DNA from: JANXQE01 sp035651635
GTDB taxonomy: Bacteria > Verrucomicrobiota > Verrucomicrobiia > Limisphaerales > UBA8199
Length of the DNA stretch: 15,778 nucleotides
Direction: 5' to 3'
Assembly (NCBI GenBank): GCA_035651635.1
Contig: DASRFK010000270.1
Coordinates: 1-15,778 of the forward strand
Made by a program: the position numbers and the translations under genes. How positions within the stretch are numbered: position 1 is the stretch's first letter; each line of letters opens with the position of its first letter. Shown here piece by piece: positions 1-7,849 of the stretch. The notes under the pieces are model-generated. The model was not told where the DNA came from, ran no database searches, and saw nothing but the letters and a program-made list of their open reading frames with translations.

Positions 1-1700
1 GCCAGCCGGTCCGGAGCGGCGTCTTGCGGCAGCGGCCGGAAGACAGCCGGGACCGCGGGACTGACTTCGTCGCCCAAAGCGAGAAAATTACCTCTCAGCT
101 GCACCCGGGTTCTCCGCCGCTTTTCCTGCGGAAGTTCGCGCATTACGGGGACAGTGTTGGGTGCAACCTCCGCAATTTCGCGTTGCAGTTGCGCGTAGTG
201 CGACTGTTCAGCCCTTAGCTCGGGGGCGGCATGCCGCCGGTACCAATTGCCGAGTGTGGTTTGCTGAAAGTCGTTCCGCTCCGCGGCAGGCGCTGCGAGC
301 AGGCGAAGAATTGATTCCGGCGGGTTGCTGTATTGCGCAGCGGCTTCCGCGTCCGTCAGAGGCCGATGGCTTGCTTCGAGAGCGAACTGCCATAGTAATT
401 GCCACGGATATTCCTTTTCCCAATGATCCTGGCCGGACTGCAATTGAGGGGTTGCTGTCCTGAACTGCTGATCCAATTTCCAGCTCTGAGCTTCGGCCTG
501 GCTGAGTTGTTGCTTTTGAGCGGGTGTGTAAAGACGTTTGACCGGGGTTTCATCCGATCGATCGGCATCTTCGGTATTGTTGAAAATGGCGAAGAGCTGG
601 AAGTATTCCTCCTGTGAAAAGGGATCGTACTTGTGGTGGTGGCATTGCGCGCAGCCCATGGACGTCCCCATCCAAACGGACATGGTCGTGTTCACCCTGT
701 CAACGACCGCGGCATTGCGAAACTCCTCATCATCCGTACCCCCTTCATTGTTGGTCATGGTATTTCGGTGGAACGCCGTGGCGGCTCGATCTTCGTCGGT
801 TGGGTCGGGCAACAAGTCACCGGCAATTTGTTCGATCGTGAACCGATCGAATGGCTTATTGGCATTGAACGAGCGGATCACGTAATCCCGATAGGCCCAG
901 ATGTTTCGCGGCGGATCATCCGCATAGCCGGCCGAGTCGGCATAACGAGCCAGGTCCAGCCACATGCGCGCCCAATGTTCGCCGAACGCCTCACGTCCGA
1001 GCAGGGCATCAATCACTTTCTCGTAAGCCTGCGGGTCCTGGTCCTTGGCAAAGGCATCGGCCTCTTCAGGCGCAGGCGGCAGACCGGTCAAGTCCAGCGA
1101 GACGCGTCGAATTAGCGTTGCCCGATCTGCGGCAGGGGCCGGCTTCATTCCTTCGGTTTCAAGCCTGGCCAGGATGAAATGGTCGATCGGATTTCGCGGC
1201 CAATTCTGATCGCGCACGTGAGGGAGTTCCGGGCGCAGCGGCTTGACGTAAGCCCAATGGACTGCGTAATGGGCTCCCGTGCCGATCCAGTCTTTGAGCC
1301 CTTCGATTTGCGCCGTGCTCAGTTTCTTCCCGGTCGACACTGGCGGCATGCGCTTTTCAGGGTCGGTAGCCGTAATACGGGCCACCATTTCGCTTTTTTC
1401 CGGAACCCCGGGCACGATCGCCAGGCGGCCCGATTTGGCCGGGCGCAGCGCTTCGGCACGCACATCAAATCGCAGATTCGACTTGCGGGCGCCGTCGTCG
1501 GGGCCGTGGCATTTGTAACAATTCTCGCTGAGGATGGGTCGGATTACCCGGTTGAAATCCGGGCCGGACGGAGAACTATCGCTGGGGGTGCCGGGTTGAG
1601 CCGAGAGCGGTGCGCCAAGCAAAAGAATGCTCAGCAGGCGTGTCATGCCTCGCGCGCCACTAGCGCAAAGGATGCGAGGAAAACCGGTAAGCTTCTTCAT
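1..1700 (-). CDS. PSD1/DUF1549 planctomycete cytochrome C-type protein, 3' end beyond the window
   Basis: The minus-strand frame is open from ATG at 1700 to the left edge, giving 566 codons with no stop. A hydrophobic leader is followed by an N-terminal cytochrome-like domain with the heme-binding motif CYKCH at residues 61-65 (context LSENCYKCHGP), typical of PSCyt1. A DUF1549-type domain runs from about residue 170 (NPIDHFILARLE, then RVSLDLTGLPP) and ends around a second CxxCH, CAQCH, at residues 350-354. Near the left edge GNFLALGDEVSPAVPAVF is the linker normally seen before DUF1553, so that domain probably lies outside the window. Full-length members are usually around 800-1100 residues. 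Members are exported and expanded in Planctomycetota and Verrucomicrobiota; proposed roles concern polymer degradation or electron transfer and are not settled. An alternative start is the ATG at 1646 (codon 19), which gives a cleaner signal peptide (MTRLLSILLLGAPLSAQ). No convincing ribosome site separates the two starts. Confidence 0.93.
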   Translation of the reverse strand, partial: MKKLTGFPRILCASGARGMTRLLSILLLGAPLSAQPGTPSDSSPSGPDFNRVIRPILSENCYKCHGPDDGARKSNLRFDVRAEALRPAKSGRLAIVPGVPEKSEMVARITATDPEKRMPPVSTGKKLSTAQIEGLKDWIGTGAHYAVHWAYVKPLRPELPHVRDQNWPRNPIDHFILARLETEGMKPAPAADRATLIRRVSLDLTGLPPAPEEADAFAKDQDPQAYEKVIDALLGREAFGEHWARMWLDLARYADSAGYADDPPRNIWAYRDYVIRSFNANKPFDRFTIEQIAGDLLPDPTDEDRAATAFHRNTMTNNEGGTDDEEFRNAAVVDRVNTTMSVWMGTSMGCAQCHHHKYDPFSQEEYFQLFAIFNNTEDADRSDETPVKRLYTPAQKQQLSQAEAQSWKLDQQFRTATPQLQSGQDHWEKEYPWQLLWQFALEASHRPLTDAEAAAQYSNPPESILRLLAAPAAERNDFQQTTLGNWYRRHAAPELRAEQSHYAQLQREIAEVAPNTVPVMRELPQEKRRRTRVQLRGNFLALGDEVSPAVPAVFRPLPQDAAPDRL

Positions 1701-1820
1701 GAGCGCGAACGACTTATAATCTTCTTCGCTCGCCCTTATAAAGCAAGTCCGGCCTCAAGGCACTTTCGAGCCACAGTCGGGCGTTCCGCCTGCGGGTTGA
1801 GGCGGTCGGCCCCCAGGATT

Positions 1821-2786
1821 CTACTTGCCCAAGGGAGGGAGAGCTTTGGGGGGCTGGGTCTGATCCTGGATCAGCACCATGCTATGGTTGCCGCGTGCCG
1901 CGATGGCAACGACGTTGGCTAATCCCGCCGGCGTGTTGCATTGACCGGCCATGTTAAACCCCCAGCAGACAACTCTCCCATCATGCTTAAGGGCCATGGT
2001 GTGAAAATCGCCGGTGGCAATCGCCACCACATTGCTGAGCCCGGTGGGCACGGGTGCTTGAGCCAGGCCGTACGTGCCCCAGGTGACTACGGTGCCATCG
2101 TGCAATAACGCGACGCTGTGGAATCCGCCCGCCGCGATCGCGGCCACATTGCTCAATCCGCGCGGGACGACGCACTCGCCCTGCCGGTTATCACCCCAGG
2201 CGACCACCGTGCCATCGGCACGAAGCGCCAGGCTGTGGTACATCCCTCCGGCCACTGCCACGACATTATTCAGTCCGGCGGGAACATTGCACTGCCCGCT
2301 CAGATTCAAACCCCAGGCCCAAACCTGCCCTTGACTGGTTAGGGCGAGGCTGTGAACCGCGCCGGCCGCTACCGCTACGACCGTGCCCATGCCTGACGGA
2401 ACCGCGCATTGGCCGTAATCGCCTTGCTGGCCGGGTGCGGGACCCCAGCTCACCACGGTGCCCTGATGTGTCAGCGCCAGGTTGTGAATGTTACCAGCGG
2501 CAATCTGGGATGCGGGACTGTGCTCGAGCAACTCCGGCACACTGATTTGCCCAAACCGATTATCGCCCCAAGCCATAACACTCCCGTCACCGTTAAGAGC
2601 GATACTGTGAAAATCTCCGGAGGCGATTTGAAGAACGCTGCTGGTTGTGGCTGAGGTAAGCGTCACGTCGTAGGTGATATCTCCCCAACTGACAATCCGA
2701 TTTGCTGCCAAGCCCGGCAGCGCTCCGAAAAGGAACATCAGACCAAATACCGCAAGCGCCCGGAACCTCTCCTCGTTAACAAGCAT
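1821..2786 (-). CDS. Secreted RCC1-repeat seven-bladed beta-propeller protein
   Basis: This is a 321-residue protein from ATG at 2786. The frame stays open to a TTG at 2861, but ATG 2786 gives a plausible signal peptide (residues 1-28, ending GALPGLAA) and is preferred. The mature part is seven RCC1-type repeats, each starting with a (V/I)xxWG strand and ending with a hydrophobic-A-x-G-x-x-H-(S/N/T) turn. The WG pairs sit at residues 34, 73, 114, 158, 197, 236 and 275, so spacing is 39-44 residues. Seven such blades make one closed propeller, as in RCC1 and BLIP-II; no further domain is present, only a short Pro-rich tail. Propellers of this type bind proteins or ligands and have no catalytic signature, so the partner is unknown. 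The gene lies 120 bp upstream of the PSD1-type gene on the same strand, so co-expression is possible but unproven. It has no visible Shine-Dalgarno sequence. Confidence 0.88.
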   Translation of the reverse strand: MLVNEERFRALAVFGLMFLFGALPGLAANRIVSWGDITYDVTLTSATTSSVLQIASGDFHSIALNGDGSVMAWGDNRFGQISVPELLEHSPASQIAAGNIHNLALTHQGTVVSWGPAPGQQGDYGQCAVPSGMGTVVAVAAGAVHSLALTSQGQVWAWGLNLSGQCNVPAGLNNVVAVAGGMYHSLALRADGTVVAWGDNRQGECVVPRGLSNVAAIAAGGFHSVALLHDGTVVTWGTYGLAQAPVPTGLSNVVAIATGDFHTMALKHDGRVVCWGFNMAGQCNTPAGLANVVAIAARGNHSMVLIQDQTQPPKALPPLGK

Positions 2787-2952
2787 CAGACTTAACACGC
2801 CGCGTTTCAATGGCTTAAGTCTCGCGCAGGCGCGGATCCGAAACCATCGGGTCAGGTACAAAACGGAACCCCGGGTGTTTCCTGGGAAAGGTCCCGGTGA
2901 ATCCCGGGGGGAACCACTAACTCGACGCTAAGTTACCACCTCGGTCAGCTCT

Positions 2953-3657
2953 TCAACTGTGCGGGAGCACAATCTGGCTCACTTCAGGCAGGGCCTTGAT
3001 GCCTTCCTTTGCAAAAATCACTGTGATGACGATTCCACCTAGTTCGAGCACGCGTTCGGATATTGGAGCGAGGTCCTCGCCAAACTTGCGCATGGCGATG
3101 CCCGCTTCGCCGATAAAACCCCAAAATCGGTCGATGTCGCTGGTCTTTTTATGCAATTCGGCGTGCATCGCCTCGAGCCGACGCAGTAAACGGCGCTTGT
3201 GTTCTTCGCTGATCAGGCTGCTGCCGCGAATCAGGTCCCGCAGCTCTCGAACCAGCTCATGGACCCGTTTGAAGTCGCCGTCCGAAAACTCATACACCGA
3301 AACGCGCGAAAACAAGGCCACGTACTCCTCGGTTTTGGTTTCGAAATAACCCCGCGAGTACCGGCCGGAAAGTTCCCCCCGAACCTGATCTCGCAGCCGG
3401 GTAAAGTAGCCGGCGACCTGGGCGATGTTCTGATGCCGCTGCGGACCGATCTCGGGAAAAGCCTCCAGCTTCGTTTCCCGGGCGATGGCAAAGCCGCGTA
3501 AAATGCTTAGCGCTTCGACGTAATCGCCATGGTGCTCGGGCAATTGCCGGGCATGTCCGTCGAACCGCTCAAACTCGGTGCAGAGTGCGGCGAGTGCTTC
3601 CACATTATCTGAAGGGAGGCCCTGCAAAAGCTTGGCCGGAAAAAAGGCTGTCTTCAT
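2953..3657 (-). CDS. Uncharacterised 234-residue helical protein
   Basis: I do not recognise a named family. The protein (ATG at 3657, TGA at 2953) looks almost wholly alpha-helical and highly charged, with no signal peptide. The middle (about residues 128-180) is rich in Arg, Glu and Lys with heptad-like spacing (HELVRELRDLIRGSSLISEE, then HKRRLLRRLEAMHAELHKK), suggesting a coiled coil. It is followed by DIDRFWGFIGEAG. A hydrophobic stretch near the C-terminus (LGGIVITVIFAKEGI) may be a buried helix or a weak membrane contact. It sits between two exported-protein genes on the same strand, 105 bp downstream of the serine hydrolase and 166 bp upstream of the propeller ATG. That spacing does not argue for tight co-translation. 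Codon phase and protein character look genuine. The function is unknown. Confidence 0.75.
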   Translation of the reverse strand: MKTAFFPAKLLQGLPSDNVEALAALCTEFERFDGHARQLPEHHGDYVEALSILRGFAIARETKLEAFPEIGPQRHQNIAQVAGYFTRLRDQVRGELSGRYSRGYFETKTEEYVALFSRVSVYEFSDGDFKRVHELVRELRDLIRGSSLISEEHKRRLLRRLEAMHAELHKKTSDIDRFWGFIGEAGIAMRKFGEDLAPISERVLELGGIVITVIFAKEGIKALPEVSQIVLPHS

Positions 3658-3762
3658 CGCTTAAAATTCTTCATTGCGGTGCTGTCCAAAGCTATCACAG
3701 CGCCCGGCCTGGGCCAAACCGGTTGGGAGCGTTGCCGGTTGAACAGGTGGTTTTGCGAAGGG

Positions 3763-5349
3763 TTAGGTGAGTTGGCCTTCCAGCATGGGCCGGGTTTCTT
3801 TGTGCGACGGCGAGAGCTGGGTCACGCTGTTGAGGAACGTCAGTTTGACGGTGTCGCCCTCGAAGCGGCAAGTCACCGTGTCGTGATGAGGCGTCTCGAT
3901 GAAACGCCAGGTCATTTCGAAGGTCTGCTCGTCCTTCCAGGTGCCGCTGGCCGCCACCTTTGACTTGGTGGTGCCGCTGGACTTCGTCAGCTTTGGTGGC
4001 GTGCCTGGCATGCTCGTTTCACCCATCACCCATTTTTCAAGACCGCAGTTGAGCGGGTAAACACCCCCGGCGTCGCTTAGATTGAAGAGGCATTCGTGTT
4101 TCTTGAAAAGGAACGAGACGTTCTGCACGCCCGTCTCGTTGGTTTGGATTTTAAATCGCTTGCCAGATACGCGTGATGCGGTTGCGCAGGAGGGTTGTCC
4201 TCGGGGTGGAGCGAGGCTGAGGTTGCGGAGTTTTTCATGCAGTTCATCGGCCGCGCTCTTATTTTGCGGGATCGGCCGGGTCTCGATGGCGGGCCACAGG
4301 TGCTCCCAAACCAGGTTCATCTCACCCTGCATATTGGAGCTTTCGCTGGTAATGGCGATCACAACGTCCTGATCGGGCATCACGATCGTGTATTGGCCGA
4401 AGGCGCCGTCGCCGCGGAAGGCATTGTGACGGCAGCGCCAGAATTGATAACAGTAACCTTGGTGCCAGTCGCTTTCCCGTTTTAGTTTTTCCAGATCAGC
4501 GCCCGGCTGTTGGATTTTAAAGCTGGTCGCCTCTTCAACCCATGCGCTGGGCAGGATTTGGGCTTCGTGCCAGGCCCCCTTCTGCAGATACATTTGACCG
4601 AACTTGGCCAAGGCCTCCGTGGGCACGCTTAATCCCCAGCCACCAGTATTAATTCCGCGCGGACAGGTCTCCCAGGTCATGCCTTCAATGCCCAAGGGAT
4701 GGAATAAGCGCGGCCTCAAAAAATCGGTCACCTTCTGTCCCGTCACTTTCTGCACGATGGCGGAAAGCATATAGGTCGCGCCGCTGTTGTACAGAAAAGC
4801 AGTGCCGGGTGGATTGGCGATGGGCAGCGAAAGGAACGCCTTCACCCAATCCTCTTCTTTGGTGATCGAGGGAGTTGAATCCTGGGCGTGACCGACTGAC
4901 ATAGTCAGCAGGTGTTTGATTTTTAGGGCTCGGAGATTCTCACTTACTTCACCCGGCAGCTTTTCCGGAAAAAAGGAAATCACCTGATCCTCCACCCTCA
5001 GTCTGTTTTCTGCTACTGCCAGACCGACTGAGCTCGAGGTGAAGCTTTTGCTCAACGAATAGAGCATGTGCTTGAGTTCGGCGCGGTAAGGTGACCACCA
5101 GCCTTCGGCGATGACCTGTCCATGGCGCAGCATCATGAAGCTATGAAACTCATGCTTACTCCCCTCAATGGCGCGCAGAAATTGCAATATTCCTTCCGAA
5201 TGTACCCCCTGCGCTTCAGGCGCGCTCCGCGGCAACTTGCCCGATCCGCTCGCCGCGGCGAGAATCAGCCGGGGAAAAGACGAAACGACTACTACGCCTC
5301 CCATGCCTAAGCCGAGTTGCTTCAGAAAGACTCTGCGGTGAGTAATCAT
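3763..5349 (-). CDS. Tat-exported serine hydrolase, beta-lactamase/class C family
   Basis: This 528-residue protein starts at ATG 5349. The N-terminus HRRVFLKQLG followed by a hydrophobic stretch ending near AAASGSG is a twin-arginine (Tat) signal, so the enzyme should be exported folded. The core (about residues 35-350) is the beta-lactamase/penicillin-binding-protein-like serine hydrolase fold. SLSK at residues 98-101 is the S-x-x-K nucleophile box (Ser98, Lys101). YNSG at 187-190 fits the family tyrosine motif, and GDGAFGQY near 313-320 is in the place of the third (K/H)xG box. The family includes esterases, D-amino-acid peptidases and true class C enzymes; the substrate cannot be told here. 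The C-terminal 160-170 residues form an extra domain resembling the beta-sandwich tail of similar proteins (TWRFIETPHHDTVTCRFEG). No lipobox is present. Neighbours give no pathway clue. Confidence 0.9.
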   Translation of the reverse strand: MITHRRVFLKQLGLGMGGVVVVSSFPRLILAAASGSGKLPRSAPEAQGVHSEGILQFLRAIEGSKHEFHSFMMLRHGQVIAEGWWSPYRAELKHMLYSLSKSFTSSSVGLAVAENRLRVEDQVISFFPEKLPGEVSENLRALKIKHLLTMSVGHAQDSTPSITKEEDWVKAFLSLPIANPPGTAFLYNSGATYMLSAIVQKVTGQKVTDFLRPRLFHPLGIEGMTWETCPRGINTGGWGLSVPTEALAKFGQMYLQKGAWHEAQILPSAWVEEATSFKIQQPGADLEKLKRESDWHQGYCYQFWRCRHNAFRGDGAFGQYTIVMPDQDVVIAITSESSNMQGEMNLVWEHLWPAIETRPIPQNKSAADELHEKLRNLSLAPPRGQPSCATASRVSGKRFKIQTNETGVQNVSFLFKKHECLFNLSDAGGVYPLNCGLEKWVMGETSMPGTPPKLTKSSGTTKSKVAASGTWKDEQTFEMTWRFIETPHHDTVTCRFEGDTVKLTFLNSVTQLSPSHKETRPMLEGQLT

Positions 5350-5446
5350 ATGATCTGGACCGACAGGTTCCCGAGGGCCTCATTGGTTGTCAACTCCGCA
5401 TGAATCGGTGGGTGCGATTAAAAGTGTCGGTCATGGCTGAAGCCGG

Positions 5447-5471
5447 AAAAAGCGGCAGCCCTCTGCCGCTT
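5447..5471 (-). terminator. Rho-independent terminator after the photolyase gene
   Basis: Read on the minus strand, this is a perfect 9-bp stem (AAGCGGCAG / CTGCCGCTT) with a four-base AGGG loop. The 3' arm runs straight into a short T tract (TTTTT, two of these bases lying inside the stem). It begins 32 bp after the photolyase stop at 5503 and lies in the 153-bp gap before the serine hydrolase start. It therefore closes the 61-residue protein/MerR/photolyase unit and separates it from the serine hydrolase. The T tract is modest. Confidence 0.75.
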
Positions 5472-5502
5472 GTCTACCGATCAACACAGGAAGACCGACA
5501 GA

Positions 5503-6990
5503 TTAATCACAGCCTGAATCGGTCGGGTTCCCAGAGGCTTTCATTTTTGCAAACGCTTCCAGAGCGACCTGGCGGGCAATTGTATGGCTGATCACAGGAG
5601 CAGGATAATCCTGGCCGAGACGCACACCGGCATCGGTGAGGATTTCTTGCGGAGCCTGCCAGGGTTTGTGCAGCCACGCCGTCGGGACTTTCGCGAGCTC
5701 CGGACACCAACGACGCACATAGCTGCCCTGTGGGTCGAATTTTTCCCCCTGGCTCAGAGGATTGAATATGCGGAAAAAAGGCGCCGCGTCGGCGCCGCAG
5801 CCGGCGGTCCATTGCCAGCCCAGTGTGTTCTGCGCAAGATCAGCGTCGACGAGTGTATCCCAAAACCATCGGGTTCCTTCAGTCCACGGCAATAGCAAGT
5901 CCTTTACCAGGAACGAGCCGGCGATCATCCGCACGCGATTATGCATCCAGCCGGTTGTCCAGAGCTCGCGCATGCCCGCATCGATGATGGGGTAACCGGT
6001 CCGGCCTCTTTGCCACGCTTCCAGGAACGCGGGATTGTCATACCAGGGAAAATTCTTGAACTCGGGCCGCAGCGGCTCGAGCGGGCTCTGCGGAAAGTGG
6101 GAGAGCAAATGATGTGAAAATTCGCGCCACCCAATTTCGGCCAGGAATGGCCCGGTGCGCCATCCTTCACCCAGCCCCTTTGTTGCGGCGTGTCGGCGCA
6201 GCGCATGCCAGAGCTGGCGCGGACCGATTTCCCCAAAGTGCAGGTGCGGCGAGAGCCGCGATGTGCCGGCCAGGTCGGGACGATTGCGGTTGCTTTGGTA
6301 TTGAGTCAGCGCCTCGTGCACGAAATGTTTCAGGCGGACCTGTGCACCAGCCTCACCGGGATTCCAGGCTGACCGCAGTCCGCCGGCCCAGTTGATTTTC
6401 GGTTCCAATTCCAGCGCGGCGATGGGCAGTGCTCTGGGCCATTTCCTGGGCGACCGGATCGTGCGCGGAGCCGGTAAGGGCTCGGCGGGGTCAAGCTTGC
6501 CAAGGCAATGTTTCCAATAGGGGGTAAAGACCTTGAAAGGCCTGCCGCTTTGGTTCCGGATTTCCCAGGGTTCCTGCAGCAATGCGCTGTTGAAGCATTG
6601 AACCTCCAGACCCTGACTGCGCAACGCTCGTTCTATTGCCGCGTCCCTGGCAACAAGGGCTGGTTCGTAGCGCCGGTTCCAAAATACGGCGCTGGCCCCG
6701 CTTTTGCGCGCAACTTCCTGCAAAGCGGTGAGTGACGGGCCGACCGCTATGATTAACCTTGAGCCGGCCTTGCGCAGGTCGGAATCGAGCGCGCCGAGTG
6801 ATTGGTGCAACCACCAGCGCGAGGCGCCGCCTGGCTGCCACGGCGCCTCTTCTTTTGGCGCATGAATAAACACCGGGATTACCGGCCCGCCCCGCTCGAT
6901 GGCGGATTGCAGCGCGGGATTGTCCGCCAGACGCAAATCAAGCCGGAACCAAACGATTGCGGCTGGTTTTGCCTGCGAAGGTGAGCTCAT
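5503..6990 (-). CDS. phrB: Class I DNA photolyase (cryptochrome/photolyase family)
   Basis: This 495-residue protein is FAD-dependent and should use blue/near-UV light to split UV-induced pyrimidine dimers in DNA. The N-terminal Rossmann-like antenna domain starts at AIVWFRLDLRLADNPAL (residues 11-27). The C-terminal FAD-binding domain holds TSRLSPHLHFGEI (243-255), WREF with the substrate-contact tryptophan at 288 preceded by Glu285, TGYPIIDAGMREL (331-343), WMHNRVRM with Asn351 next to the flavin, and GWQWTAGCGADAAPFFRIFNP (391-411). By alignment from memory with E. coli PhrB, the electron-transfer tryptophans W382, W359 and W306 correspond to W392, W369 and W316, so all three are kept. This favours a working photolyase over a photoreceptor-only cryptochrome. 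Length is normal for the family. The gene starts 27 bp after the MerR stop, which points to one transcript. A terminator follows 32 bp after its stop. Confidence 0.96.
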   Translation of the reverse strand: MSSPSQAKPAAIVWFRLDLRLADNPALQSAIERGGPVIPVFIHAPKEEAPWQPGGASRWWLHQSLGALDSDLRKAGSRLIIAVGPSLTALQEVARKSGASAVFWNRRYEPALVARDAAIERALRSQGLEVQCFNSALLQEPWEIRNQSGRPFKVFTPYWKHCLGKLDPAEPLPAPRTIRSPRKWPRALPIAALELEPKINWAGGLRSAWNPGEAGAQVRLKHFVHEALTQYQSNRNRPDLAGTSRLSPHLHFGEIGPRQLWHALRRHAATKGLGEGWRTGPFLAEIGWREFSHHLLSHFPQSPLEPLRPEFKNFPWYDNPAFLEAWQRGRTGYPIIDAGMRELWTTGWMHNRVRMIAGSFLVKDLLLPWTEGTRWFWDTLVDADLAQNTLGWQWTAGCGADAAPFFRIFNPLSQGEKFDPQGSYVRRWCPELAKVPTAWLHKPWQAPQEILTDAGVRLGQDYPAPVISHTIARQVALEAFAKMKASGNPTDSGCD

Positions 6991-7017
6991 AGCCGGTCGA
7001 GTTGCACGGCGTGCATT

Positions 7018-7554
7018 TTATGCCCAGGCATCACGGCTGAGGGTCCTAATCTGTTCCACTTCGCTAGCCTGTATTCCCAGCGAGAGCAGAAATTCATTGT
7101 GCGCCTCGGGAGCGCGGCGCTCGAATTCGCTGTGCCACCGGTGCATCGCCGACTCGTCCATGCCTGCCGCGCGCAGCATCTTGACCCAAAGCCTTTTGTC
7201 CACCGCAGGCGGGCGTTTGCCGGACGCTACTTGGCGCAGCATGCCCGCCAGCAGCCGTTGCTGGTTTTTGAGGCTGACGATGCTCGCGGCGGTTTCGTGT
7301 ATCCGTTTTTCGAGAAGCCTGGCCCCAGGCTTCCCGCCGGAGGAAAGGACGGCGCGAATTTCTTTCAAGGTTAGTCCGGCTTCCCGGAAATGGCCGATTC
7401 GTTCAAGGCGGCCTTTATCCGCGTCGGTGTAGTAACGATATCCCGAGCCAGTTCTGCCCGCTGGTTTCAGCAAGCCTAACCGGTCGTAGTACAGGAGCGT
7501 GCTGCGGCACAAGCCACAGGCCTGGGCAATTTTTGAGATTGAATAGGTTGGCAT
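7018..7554 (-). CDS. MerR-family transcriptional regulator with a small unassigned C-terminal domain
   Basis: This is a 178-residue protein. Residues 4-70 are a MerR winged helix-turn-helix (YSISKIAQACGLCRSTLLYYD, then GLLKPAGRTGSGYRYYTD and ERIGHFREAGLTLKEIRAVL). Residues 75-112 form the usual dimerising helix (LEKRIHETAASIVSLKNQQR). The C-terminus (123-174) is not a classic metal-loop, drug-binding or B12 domain. It carries WV, RWH at 139-141, FE, AH at 151-152, FL and LGI, and matches the 61-residue protein encoded immediately upstream (24 identities in 52 gap-free positions). MerR proteins bind promoters with long spacers and activate on sensing a signal. The gene lies 48 bp after the small protein and 27 bp before the photolyase, so control of this unit is likely but inferred. 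The well-known light-sensing MerR relatives of photolyase operons (LitR/CarH) carry a B12 domain, which is absent here. Confidence 0.9.
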   Translation of the reverse strand: MPTYSISKIAQACGLCRSTLLYYDRLGLLKPAGRTGSGYRYYTDADKGRLERIGHFREAGLTLKEIRAVLSSGGKPGARLLEKRIHETAASIVSLKNQQRLLAGMLRQVASGKRPPAVDKRLWVKMLRAAGMDESAMHRWHSEFERRAPEAHNEFLLSLGIQASEVEQIRTLSRDAWA

Positions 7555-7602
7555 CTACAAACCGAGGCGGTGGCGCAACTCGCCGCCACCGCGCCCGGGC
7601 GA

Positions 7603-7788
7603 TTATCTGCTTTTTGACCGGATCCGATCAATTTCTTCCGGTTTGATTCCGAGCCATTCGAGGAAGCCCTGGTGCGCGTCTGGATGACGCGTTTCGAACA
7701 GCTTGTGCCAGCGTTCCATTTGCGCGTGGTTCAGCCCGATCTCCTCGAACATGGCGACCCATTCATTTACGGTTACTCGGTTTTTCAT
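7603..7788 (-). CDS. 61-residue protein homologous to the C-terminal domain of the adjacent MerR regulator
   Basis: This is a small acidic/basic protein from ATG at 7788. Residues 10-61 align without gaps to residues 123-174 of the MerR protein encoded next downstream: WVxM, then G, MxRWH, FExRxPxAH, FLxxLGI, ExxxIRxxSR, 24 of 52 identical. Two histidines (RWH and AH) and two tryptophans stand out. The match across 52 positions, with a shared end at SR, makes it a real coding sequence despite its size. It has no signal peptide or membrane segment and is predicted helical. Lying 48 bp upstream of merR, it is probably the first gene of the small-protein/MerR/photolyase transcript. It could compete with or modulate the regulator, or bind the same ligand. 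No activity is known to me for this domain. Confidence 0.8.
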   Translation of the reverse strand: MKNRVTVNEWVAMFEEIGLNHAQMERWHKLFETRHPDAHQGFLEWLGIKPEEIDRIRSKSR

Positions 7789-7826
7789 ATGTCCATTTCA
7801 TGTCTCGTTTATGTTTCTTACAGTTC

Positions 7827-7840
7827 GTCATGGCCATGAC
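7827..7840. promoter_or_regulatory. 14-bp perfect palindrome, candidate operator
   Basis: GTCATGGCCATGAC is a perfect palindrome 38 bp upstream of the small-protein ATG. A wider pair of arms, ACAGTT at 7820-7825 and AACTGT at 7854-7859, also has opposite orientation but is not centred on it. The site lies just downstream of a candidate minus-strand promoter, where a bound protein would block or alter initiation. That the MerR protein binds it is inference. Confidence 0.4.
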
Positions 7841-7849
7841 TTGGAGGAG

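Noticed and set aside
1712..1746. TTGCTT and TTATAA upstream of the PSD1-type gene as a promoter
   Set aside because: The spacing is about 21 bp, too long for a standard promoter, and the hexamers are weak.
1179..1922. Plus-strand open frame of 247 codons
   Set aside because: It lies antisense to the PSD1-type gene and the propeller tail. The encoded chain has no family signature and high Arg/Ala from GC-rich shadow reading.
1821..2786. Repeated DNA in the propeller gene as a tandem repeat or CRISPR
   Set aside because: The periodicity is that of the encoded blades (about 117 bp). Copies diverge at the DNA level and there are no spacers.
2787..2861. TTG 2861 as the start of the propeller gene
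   Set aside because: It adds 25 basic residues before a good signal peptide. ATG 2786 is a more usual start and keeps the peptide intact.
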